From Acanthochromis polyacanthus (taxonomy: Eukaryota; Chordata; Actinopteri; Pomacentridae), in contig NC_067115.1 in the NCBI RefSeq assembly GCF_021347895.1, forward strand, positions 8,580,064 through 8,644,063: a stretch of 64,000 nt of DNA. The letters run 5' to 3'. Every line of letters begins with the position of its first letter. Within the stretch, counting starts at the first letter, position 1. The position numbers and the translations under genes were made by a program. Shown here one piece after another: positions 1-10,600 of this stretch. Below the pieces are notes generated by a model. That model worked only from the letters and a program-made list of their open reading frames with translations. It searched no databases and had not been told where the DNA came from.

Positions 1-246
1 CAGATTATTGACATTGTTATTTTTTAAAATCAGTTCCTGATCAAATAAATGTAATTTAAAATGTGCAACTTTGTCACTGATGCAGCCGTTACTTTGTATC
101 TGTAGTCACTGTGTGTTCTTGTCCTGCACACATCTGATTTGTTATCAACCATGAAAGATAAATGTTGAAAACTTCTCCGTTAATTATTTCTATATACATT
201 TAATACAAAAATAAGGTATTTCAAGTCAAGCTTTGTGTTCTAGTTT
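1..246. other. AT-rich intergenic DNA, no gene seen
   Basis: No exon with plausible splice sites, RNA gene or recognised repeat was found here on either strand. Confidence 0.5.
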
Positions 247-545
247 GTCCATCCATCATCTATACACCGTTTAATCCTCATTAGCGTCGCGGGGGCTGGA
301 GTCTATCCCAGCTGATTTAGGGTGACTCCAGAGGACACTGGTCTATCACAGGGCTTCACACCTATGAACAATTTAGAATCTCCAATTGAGCACTTTTTTG
401 GACTGTGGGAGGAAGCCGGAGAACCCTGAGAAAACCCACACAGGCACAGGGAGAACATGCAAAACCTCACACAGAGAGACCCCAGGCCAGGAAGCGAACC
501 AGGGATCTTCTAGCTGTGAGGTGACAGAGCTAACCACCCTGTTCT
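247..545. repeat. Dispersed teleost repeat ('gcgggggctggag' family)
   Basis: The stretch has the hallmark phrases of a very common fish interspersed repeat. A 'gtcgcgggggctggag' block is followed by 'ctatcccagct', 'caatttagaatctcca', 'ttggactgtgggaggaagc', 'ggagaacatgcaaa' and 'gtgaggtgacagagctaacc', in the usual order. It is AC/AG-rich against an AT-rich background. A 114-codon reading frame starting at 386 runs through it and is not a gene. I recognise the family by sequence but cannot assign it firmly to a transposon class. Confidence 0.75.
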
Positions 546-1402
546 ACTTTGTGATTTTCCTAATTTTGACATCAAGATTGTCACTTTTACTTCAAATATA
601 CATCTGCTCTAAATATCTGTTTAAACTTCTGCCTCTTTTGACCTTTGATTTAGATGACAAACTTCATTATAACTCAGCTGGCCTTGACTCAGATGTACAA
701 AACGAGATACTCCTTACTACTATCAGCTAGAGCTGTACGAATAACAGACTTCAGACTGAAGTTTTAGGCAATGCAATTAGGAAATAGCTGCAATTTGGGA
801 TATAGGAGGCAGGCTTGTTTAAAAAGTGATATCAGTGCTGTGATCAGCTTTTTTTAGTTTCATTTTTTAATAACGACACCTCGCCCATTCTTCTGAAACA
901 CTGGAGTTTGAACTCCAGTGTCAGTGGTTTGAGAGTCACACTTTGGACAGTGTTTCATGTTGTAAAGCTCCCTCATATGGTTCAATGTTCTATTACACTG
1001 TGAATATCAGATGGAAGCTTTTCTTTAAATCATTATGTTGCGAATTTTATTTTACAGTTTTGCCATTATTTAATAGGAAAATTGTTTATATTGAGCCACA
1101 AATCACTTTATCTGACAGTAGTATCAGCTCAAATTCTCTGAATGATTAGAAAAGGTGCTTAAATGTTTATTTTCATGTCTGATAGGAGATAAAAGCTCCA
1201 TCCTTTCCTAAAGATAAGGAGGTAACAGTCACAGTGAGGCACTACTGTTGTATGATTACTGAAACTGCAGCATAGTCGTCTTTTACTCATGAATTCTAGG
1301 ATCCTAATGACATTTCCATGAAGATAGTGTATATAGAAAATGAGATGCATAAAATATTCTCAAATAAAACAAAAACAATCCTTGAACTTCATGTGTGTTT
1401 TG
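546..1402. other. Intergenic DNA, no gene seen
   Basis: Short open frames occur (for example 943-1149 and 1159-1350), but they are AT-rich, lack splice context and resemble no protein family I know. There is a 10-base inverted repeat around 901-921 ('actggagttt' / 'aactccagt'), probably a small hairpin of unknown meaning. Confidence 0.45.
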
Positions 1403-1770
1403 TTCCATCAGAACTTAAGCTCTAAATTAGTAAAGGTAACCTAAAGGATTAATAATACTGAAGGGTCTTATGCTTCATATTTATATTAGTTGAAGTTCTG
1501 CAATTTAGAGTACCAAAGAGCTTTAGCTATAACATTACATTAGACAAGTTAATGTCCCTAAATAACACTGTAGGGTCTCAGCCTTAATATGCATTACAGT
1601 CAGGAGGTAAAGTTGTATTTTAGATAATTTTTGTAGCATTTTAAGCCCTAATATGTAAATTTCTCTGTTAAAATCACACCATAAATAACACTTGAGGGCC
1701 TTAACCTCAATATTTAAACTTTTTAGGTTAATTTGTTTAACATCAAAAAGGAATCTTTTTGTCTTTACAT
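1403..1770. repeat. Degenerate tandem repeat, about 115-bp unit, three copies
   Basis: The block 'aataatactgaagggtctta' near 1451 recurs as 'aataacactgtagggtctca' at 1561 and 'aataacacttgagggcctta' at 1684, each followed by 'tcaatattt'-like text. Spacing is 110 and 123 bases. A diverged single unit appears near 12350 ('gggatcttaaccttaatatt'), so the unit is also dispersed. No coding content. Confidence 0.6.
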
Positions 1771-1802
1771 GTGCTGTATAAAAAAATTACCATTATTGAC
1801 AC

Positions 1803-2978
1803 TATATTGCCAAAAGTATTCGCTCACCTGCCTTGACTTCAGCTGAGCTTCAACTCTTCTGGGAAGGTTGTCCACAAGGTTTAGGAGTGTGTTTATGGGA
1901 ATTTTTCACCATTCTTCCAGAAGTGCATTTGTGAGGTCACACACTGATGTTGGACCAGAAGGCCTGGCTCTCAGTCTCCGCTCTAATTCATCCCAAAGGT
2001 GTTCTATCAGGTTGAGGTCAGGACTCTGTGCAGGTCAGTCAAGTTCATCCACACCAGACTCTGTCATCCATGTCTTTATGGACCTTGCTTTGTGCACTGG
2101 TGCACAGTAATGTTGGAAGAGGAAGGGGCCAGCTCCAAACTGTTCCCACAAGGTTGGGAGCATGGAATTGTCCAAAATGTCTTGGTATGCTGAAACATTC
2201 AGAGTTCTTTTCACTGGAACTAAGGGACCAAGCCCAGCTCCTGAAAAACAAGCCCACACCATAATCCCCCCTCCACCAAACTTTACACTTGGCACAGTGC
2301 AGTCCGACAAGTATCGTTCTCCTGGCAACTGCCAAACCCAGACTTGTCCATCAGATTGCCAGACGGGAAAGCACGATTGGTCACTCCAGAGAAGGCATCT
2401 CCACTGCTCTAGAGTCCAGTGGCGGTGTGCTTTACACCACTGCATCCCACGCTTTGCATTGCACTTGGTAATGTATGGCTTGGATGCAGCTGCTCGGCCA
2501 TGGAAACCCATTCCATGAAGCTCTCTGCTGAAGCACTGTTCTTGAGCTAATCTGAAGGCCACATGAAGTTTGAAGGTCTGTATCCATCGACTCTGCAGAA
2601 AGTTGGCGACCTCTTGGCACTATGCGCCTCAGCATCCACTGACCCCACTCCATCAGTTTACGTGGCCAACCACTTGGTGGCTGAGTTGCTGTCATTCTCA
2701 CACACTTCCACTTTTTTATAATACAGCTGACAGTTGACTGTAGAATATTTAGGAGCGAGTAAACGTCACAGCTGGATTTGTTGCACAGGTGGCATCCTAT
2801 CACAGTTACACGCTGGAATTCACTGAGCTCCTGAGAGCGAGCCATTCTATCACAAATGTTTGTAAAAGCAGTCTGCATGTCTAGGTGCTTGATTTTATAC
2901 ACCTGTGGCCATGGAACTGATTGGAACACCTGATTCTGATTATTTGGATGGGTGAGCAAATACTTTTGGCAATATAGT
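1803..2978 (-). mobile_element. Tc1/mariner-like transposon, inactive
   Basis: The element is bounded by inverted terminal repeats. The left end reads 'ctatattgccaaaagtatt' and the right end, reverse-complemented, reads the same with one change. It is about 1.18 kb, the usual size for a Tc1 element with short terminal repeats. The right end is followed by TA; the left flank reads GA, so the TA target duplication has decayed. Inside is a broken transposase on the minus strand (separate entry). It lies about 120 bp beyond the pcgf2 polyadenylation signal, in intergenic DNA. Confidence 0.9.
1822..2845 (-). pseudogene. Tc1-like transposase remnant, with frameshift and nonsense changes
   Basis: Reading the minus strand from an ATG at 2843-2845, an N-terminal helix-turn-helix region is followed, after a frame change near 2430-2560, by the DDE catalytic region. 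Recognisable family motifs are [21 protein letters not shown] and, near the C-terminus, AQSPDLNLIEHLWDELE. Damage is visible. The second acidic catalytic position, normally Asp before the APVHKAR motif, is Tyr. The Trp that normally precedes PAQSPD is a TGA stop, and another TGA occurs in the EEW motif near the end. It cannot encode an active enzyme. Confidence 0.85.
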
Positions 2979-3105
2979 GTATCTTGAATATTCGATCACA
3001 ACCACAGTGTGCAACAGAACAACCAAACTGTGTGAAATCATTTCCGCTGTTGATCGGAGTCATAAAGGAGGCTCAGCTGAGAAAATAAACTTGTAAGTAA
3101 ACATT
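2979..3105. other. Short intergenic gap before the pcgf2 3' end
   Basis: No feature was seen between the right end of the Tc1-like element and the pcgf2 polyadenylation signal. Confidence 0.4.
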
Positions 3106-3111
3106 TTTATT
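3106..3111 (-). terminator. pcgf2: Probable polyadenylation signal (AATAAA) of pcgf2
   Basis: The minus strand reads AATAAA here, 785 bases downstream of the pcgf2 stop codon. It is the clearest canonical hexamer I saw beyond the stop. The mRNA end itself cannot be seen, so this is inference from motif and position. Confidence 0.45.
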
Positions 3112-3895
3112 GACCTAAAACATGCACATATGGCTGATAAAAAAAAAGTATCATTGTTGGTTGAAAAAGAAAAACAAAAGGAATGTTGAAATTTATGGAA
3201 CTACAACATACATGGCCAAATATTCAAATCCCTTTTGAGTTCTTCGACTGCAACGAGAGAGAAACAGAGTCTGGTAGTGCTTGAATTCAAAACAATATAA
3301 ATGCTTCTTCCTGTTGGTTTGTGTGGCGGGACCTTAACAAAGTGCATCCACAGTTTTCAGTAATGTACATGTTACCTGATGAGCTGCTTATACTGGACAC
3401 TTACACAGCAGTTATGAACATGATTTTAAAGGCAAGGATTCTCTTGTTGTTGGGTTTTTTTTCTTCTTTACATCCAACTTTTCTGCAGTGAGTCACACTG
3501 CAGCGCCTCTCAGCGATTTGTCTCGAGTTTTCCTGGAGGCCAAATCAAAAGTCTATGGAGCTACGAGGAAATGAAAACAGACCCACTGCATATACAATAC
3601 AAAACGATTACAATATCTTGTATAAAAGATAAGTTTATACATATGTATGCACACATGCTCACATTTGATACATACTGTACAGTTTGTATGTGTGCACTGC
3701 TTTCTAGTCTAACACACACAAACACACACACGCACATACATACAAGTGTCTATTTGGCTGCACTCTTCAGTCTTTCCTGCTGAAAGAAAACAGTAAAATC
3801 CGCCTCCAGAGGGACGAAGGCTTCGAGATCGCGGAAGAAAAAAAAGGGAGCAATTTTCAAACACTGTCCTCCCCGACGCTGCCGCCAAGCTCCCG
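3112..3895 (-). other. pcgf2: Probable 3' untranslated region of pcgf2
   Basis: This stretch separates the pcgf2 stop codon from the AATAAA hexamer and has no other gene. It contains a short CA/TG-rich microsatellite at about 3711-3742. The extent depends on use of that hexamer. Confidence 0.45.
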
Positions 3896-4590
3896 TTAGG
3901 TCGTAGGTCCGCTTTTGTCGCCTCCCCTCGCCTCCTCTTTGCCGGAGCTGGTGCCGTTCACAGTCACCTTACGAGCGCCCTGTTTGGAGGCGAGGGAGTG
4001 TCGCTGAGAGTTGCTGGGCACAGTGGTACCGTTGGAGCTTTGGGGGGCCGGTGGGAGGCTGTGGGAGGCGGGGCTGGACTGGGAGGAGGACCGGGGCGGC
4101 TGGGCTGCAGCAGGACTGTGGACTTTGTCGCTCTGGGAGTCGCTCTCTGACGTCGGGCTGGTGTTCACGCCGTCCGAGTGGCCCTGAGCGGCCGATTGGG
4201 ACGGCCTTCTGCGCTTCCGGGTGGGTTTGACCAGATACTGTAGAGGGATCGGTCCAGTCTGTGCACAGTGAAACACAATGTTAGAGCGGCTGAGATCAAC
4301 ATGAAGGCACATCAGATCAGACTAACTGCCAATTAATCAGGAAAGACACTTGACCCTCCTGTTGTCTTCATTTAAAAGCAAAATATTGTTTCTTTGTCTG
4401 AAAAGAAATCCAAAAATTCTTCAGGAAGAAAATTCTAATAATTCCTTAGGTTTTCCTTCAAAGTTTTATTTTTTAAAAATCCCCCAAATTTGGCAAGAAA
4501 ATTAAAAATATTCCATAAAAATCCTAAAAATATCTAAAGTGATTACATATATATCAGTAAAATTTCTAATATTTTCTTCCAGAACATTCA

Positions 4591-4628
<38 letters not shown>

Positions 4629-7600
4629 ACCAAAATCCAGCGAAATTCACTGGAATTTGGTCGATTTTATTTTGGTGAATTTTCTTAAACATTTTTAACA
4701 TTTCTTTTTTCCATCAAAAAATGTTCAAAGATTTCCCAAAAACATTGAAAATGTGGACATCAGAAGTTTCACTGTGAAAATATTTTTTTCCTCACATTTT
4801 CAAACTTTAAAACGGGTCAATTTTGACCCGCAGGACAATATGAGGATTAAAACCATATCATCAGACATACTGCTGCAACGTACAGTGGTGGACGATTTAC
4901 TTAGAGCTTTGTTTGGGAAAAAGTAGCAACACTGCGGCATAGAAATACTCTGTTACAAGTGAAAGACCTGCATGCAATACCGTAGTAAGTATTGGCATCA
5001 AAATATACGTAACCATCTGATCCCCAAAACTTGCTAATCTTTAAAAAAAAAAAAGCCAATATAACAGAATTTGAGATTTTAAAATGGTCCTTGAACTAAT
5101 CCTGTGTAATTTTTAGTTTCATCAGTGAACATTAACCAAATCTAAACTTAAAATCCTGATATTTTATCAAAATCACTTCATTCTGCTTGTCTTCTTTTGA
5201 AATGTGCCCAAAATAAAGCATTTGGTTGAACCAGAAAAAAAACTAAAATTCTGCTTCTTAGCACAACTCTGAAATCTTCAGTGGCTCAGCTGTGGCTGAC
5301 AGTCATGTGACAAAAATTCTGGGCCTTTTTGTCTGAACTGCAGGTTGTGTTTACAGCGAGCAGAGAGGAGACAAGTACGGAAACAAACTAAGTAGTAGGA
5401 TATCTATAGTATGTAGAGCTACTGTCTTTTCACATCCGTGTGCACTCTTTTTTATATTTATGGCATCGTAAGTGTGTCAAAATAAATTTCTAAGTTCTCT
5501 CTCCTTGATGGTGGTTGTGTTTCCATGGAGACGCAGGGCTTTATATTGCACTGAGGGTTTACATACCAAATGTAAGTACTTCATATATTCATATTATATT
5601 ACTAAATAATAATTATTAATTTGTTGCTTTAATGTTGCAGCTGAAGCCAATTTTAAGTACTTTATAACCTGCTGAGCAGCTTAATCTACAATACATCATA
5701 AATTATTAGTTGATTTATTTTTTATAATACTAATACTCTGAATGTGTAAAATAATGTAGTGGAGTACAAGTTACTATATATGGCTCCAAAATGCAGTAGA
5801 GTGGAAGTAGAAAGTGGCGTAACATGGAAATACACATTATTTTTCTATTTTATGTTAGGTAGTGTCTACAGATACGGACCCGTACCCGTAGCCTGTAGCA
5901 TCAACCTTTATGTTACATTGACACTATTGTTATAGATTTACAAGCATTTTTTTCTGCACACAGGGTATACTACATTATACATTTTCTACATTTTTTACAC
6001 ACTGCATGTTACAGATATTCATTAATATCTGTACTCATTTGCAAGTATTCAGCACGTTTAGTTCAGTGAAAAGTTTTTGTACCAGAAGTGTTTCATGTTC
6101 AGTATCAGATGTGTTTTTTTTTTACTGTAATTGTAGCTGCTAGAATACAGTAATCACCATAAAGTATGTATTTATCTCATAACTAAAAAGGTAAATGTAC
6201 GTAGCCACTGGCAGTCACTGACATGTTGATTCCCTTACATGAATCCTAACACACTCCGTTTTGTAAAAATTAATCCCACCTAATCTGTTCTGCCACCAGA
6301 ATCAAATGTGTATCCCTCTGCAGCTGATCATAGTTCCAACACATGCACACTTTACTCCTGCTTCAGTAACATTTGCTAAGAACTCCAGAGCTCCACTTTT
6401 CCAAGTCTGAAACTATTTATTTGACAACTGTTTCTAAAGCAGGAGGGGAGGCTGCATGAGCTAAAGTCTTGTCAGTGTTTCACTGGATTAGTTGACAGTT
6501 TTGTTGATGCATCCTCATCTTTAAATCATAGCTGTATCTGTTTTTTTTTTGTTTTTTTACACACTCTGCTCCACTGGTGGATCCTTCTTGTAATTTTTAT
6601 CTTTATAAACCTTTTCTTTGGGGCAGATTGATCAGGGAAGCTGACCTATGTGAATTTAAAACCAGAAAATGAGGAGCATAACTTTGTTTACAGCACCGTT
6701 GACCTCAGTCCTGTCCTGTGTTTGTAGTTTTTGAGTAGAACTGATTCACCAGAAGTCCTGTTCTGGGGTTTAGCTTTATTTATTTAGTAGATTGGCTTTA
6801 ATTTGGAGGAAGCACCGTGTGGCATAGTTTCCTCTTTTGCTGGGTACAGCTCTGGCTCCTGTTTTACTTTTGTTGTATGTTTCTAAGTATTTCTTGGTTC
6901 TGTATGAATGAAGTCGCTTCACAGTGCTGCAGCTTTGGGTTCCTTTTTGTCATGAGTAGATTTAGGGACAGTGTCTGACATTAGCTTCATATCATCAGTT
7001 TTAGTTAAATAAACGTGCATTTGAGTTTATAGCAAAAGGTGACCCATGTTAATATGAACAAAACCAGAGAAACATCATCTCAGAAGATCAAGCTACTGAC
7101 TTTTGCGGGTATCTTTGGTGTAAAAATAAGAAAGCAGCAGAAAACTCACATATAATGGAGGAGCACACCATTAATGAAAACTGTTATTTGAGTGTCACCG
7201 GCTTTGTTTTACTAGTTTCTGCTTCACATCAGCTTGTAGAGGCGTGTTCCTGATGGCTGATTCATCATATCGCACTTTGGTCGGTCTCATTTTTCTTTGT
7301 TCTAGAAAGCTATATCATTTTGGTTCTGCTGTACACTCCCTGTTTCAATCCAACCTGAACCTCGGTTAAGATGAACAAACATCATTCAAGCTGGGTGACT
7401 GTTTGTCCTCTAAAGTATGGAGTATTAAACATGAAACTGACCCGTCTCCACTCGTAGAAGTAGGCGATATCCATTAGTGTGTAGTAATCCTTCAAAGGTT
7501 CGTCTCCGTACAAAACCTCCACCTGGAAGAGACAGAAAAGTTTTTTTAAAAGCATTTGACTACAGAGATTTTGTTTTAAAAAAAATCCTGTGTTCTTGGC

Positions 7601-10600
7601 ACAATCGTGCGGACATTAGTGTTTCAGTAGTGACCAACAGTCATTTGACAAAAATTGTGAGAGTTTTTGGCTGAATTGCAGGCAGTGTTTACACAGAACA
7701 GATGAGTGGAAACAAATTAAAAATGTAAACAATAAAATATCTACAGCATGCAGGGCCCCACCTGTCTATCTTTCCAGTATTGGTAACACTTGCGGTCACT
7801 TGTTTAACACATTAGAAGATGTTGCACATGTTAATTTCAGGTTTTAGCAATTTTTACTCGGCCAAGAAACATGGTGGAGTTCTGTGACGATTGGCAAACG
7901 TGAATCCGTCAGTTAGCAACATCAGTCAAAAACAGACAAACGGATTTGTATGAAATTTTTAGGGAAGGTCAGAAAGGAAACAAAGACCAGTCGATTAGAT
8001 TTTGGTAGTGATGTGGCTTATAGTCTGGATCCACAGGTTAAAGTTAAGGATTTCCCATTGAGATAGCGGCACGACATCACTGTAACCATGACTACCAGTG
8101 AACTCTACGTCAGCTGCCTGCTGATTATCACAGGATGGCGACCCTACTTTATTAGTTTTTGAAATTTTAGAAAAGAAACTTGAGTTCAGAGGGTTAAAAG
8201 AAGTAATAAATTATTCTGATGGGCAGTGGAGCATGCTGTAAACACAACCACCAGCAGACAGAGCAACACTGATCTTCATTCATGTTGTGTCCAATATTCA
8301 ACAACTCCAGAGAAGAAAACCTCGACTGTGCCCGCTGCCCTGCTGGGCTGGTGGCACACTGTGGTTTTATCAGAGTTTTTTTCACTAAAACAGCAGGAAA
8401 ACTGTGACTTTACAGGCTGTAAAAGCAAAACTGTGCTCTGTAGAGTTGGGTGCTAATTCACTGCGAGTTTCTCTTTCAAATCTCGGTCATTCAATCATTT
8501 GTTGCAAAAAACTGAGTGCAGCTTTTAATGATTTTGCACTTTTTGTTTAAATACAAGTGATTTTTTTTTCCCCTTTGAAGTGCTGCTGGTTATCATGTTG
8601 CAGCTCATCTATCTGAACTCCAGAGCTCTTTTATAGCTGACAAATGCATGCAACTCAATACGTCCCACCTCTGCAGCAGCTATGAGCATGATTGTGATTA
8701 CTTTACAGTCACAAAGCATTGATGTTATTGTGCCTGAAGCCTGAAGTTGTTACTCTGTGTGTGTGCAGTGTGTCTAATTACCCGGTAGTTGTTGGGTATA
8801 TCCATCTTGCTCCGGAGGAACTTTGCTAAGTGCATGACGGACATGGCTGCTGGGCACTGCAGGAAGCGTTTACCGTTGGACTGAGAACAAAGAAAAGTAC
8901 AAAGAGGGGACAAAAATCCAAGATGAGGACCAGAAACCAACAATGAACCGGTCGACTTTGCTTTGACTGCGTTTTACCTTGTCTCCTTCCATCTCCGAGC
9001 ACTGCCTCTCGTTACTGTTATTTCTGCAAGAAAATATAAATAGTATCATTAAATATATCTCTAAAAGCTGTCAAACAAGAATCAAGACTTTCCTTTCAGA
9101 GTCTGCAGGTTCCCACTTTGTGCATAATTCTGTGTCATTGTTGTTCCACATGTCTCTGCAGAGACTTTTAGCTCCTGTTTTCGGTGAAGAAGACTCACTT
9201 GTTCCTCTCGTAGAACTGTATGGACAGACTGATGATTTCATCCTCTGCTATGTTAAACGTCTCCACCACTTCCCCCGGTTCCAGAACTCGGTTCTCTGCG
9301 TAAAAGTCCCGCCTCCGCTTCATCTCATCTGAAACCAAACGCATCATTAACAAGGGAAAAGACCTGAGACAAACACCACGAATTGCAAGAAATGTGGTTC
9401 TACCTTTGAATAACCCCGGAACAAGCTTATAAACAATATCTTGTAGAGTTTTGTCCGCTCTGGAGGAAAGAAATGAAAAGTTTATACGTTAGATATCAAA
9501 GATTTGGCATGTTTTTAAGGAAATAAATGACACTGATGGATTACCTGATGCTGAGCTGTGGACACGTCTTGTGAACCTGGACGTCACATCGAGGACAGAA
9601 CTTATTTGTCTCAAGGAAGGCAACGATGCAAGTTTTACAAACTGCACAGAGAGAAAAGACAAACAATAGTGTCAATGTGTGTACTTTAACGCAGTACAAT
9701 CACACAAAGCAGCTTCTGTTAATCCAGAGCTGAGGCTCAATGATATGCAACCTAAGTCATGATTTCACTGGGAATAGTAAGTTATGCCTTTTTTTTCCCT
9801 AAAAAAGAAATATTAAAATTATGATGTGATTTTTGCTGTCAAATACATATGTACCCATTGTCTGGATTAGGGCTGATTATCAGGTAATTGATCATTTTCC
9901 ATAAATAACTTGAACGATTCAATATGTATTACCAATAAGGCAGAAGACAGAGGACCCGCATGTCAGAAAATGTATTGTAGATTAGCTGTAGTAAGCTCTT
10001 ACTGTATAATACTGTGGGGACAAGAGGAGGCGTTACCCAGACTAATATTGTCAGGCAGAGAGCATTATGGGAGATGAGCTCCTTGCAATGGGCACCAAGA
10101 CAAAGGCTTGTGTGATGAGTAATGAATGCTAGCTAGAGCTCTTACTTTGTAAGAAAGCTAGGTCTGATGGCGAATGTTTCAACATCACGAGGAACAATTT
10201 ATTTTCATGCGCAGTATTTAAATTTCACATGCATTATTTAATTTTGCTTGGTACAAAAATTTGAATTTCATGTGCAATATTTCATCATCATCTGTCATAT
10301 TTACTACCTCACAATCATTGCCAGTATTTTCTAGTTTTTCTTTTCTAGTCAATCTAGCTCACTTATTTCTACTTTCAGTACTGCATCGTACATACATTTT
10401 ATTGCTTTTCTACTAGGCACCACATTTGTTCTCATGTAATTTTGGTTTCTGAGCAATATCTGACAAAAAAAACTTCCTTCAGGATCCATAAAGTTTTATC
10501 TGATATCATCTAATCCACACTATTAGAACAGCCAATGTCACCTTAAAGGATGCCCACCAAGTTAATTTCCTGCTACTGATTAGTCAGTTATTGATTAATA

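Noticed and set aside
386..730. 114-codon open frame on the plus strand
   Set aside because: It runs through a common dispersed fish repeat and has no splice context or family resemblance.
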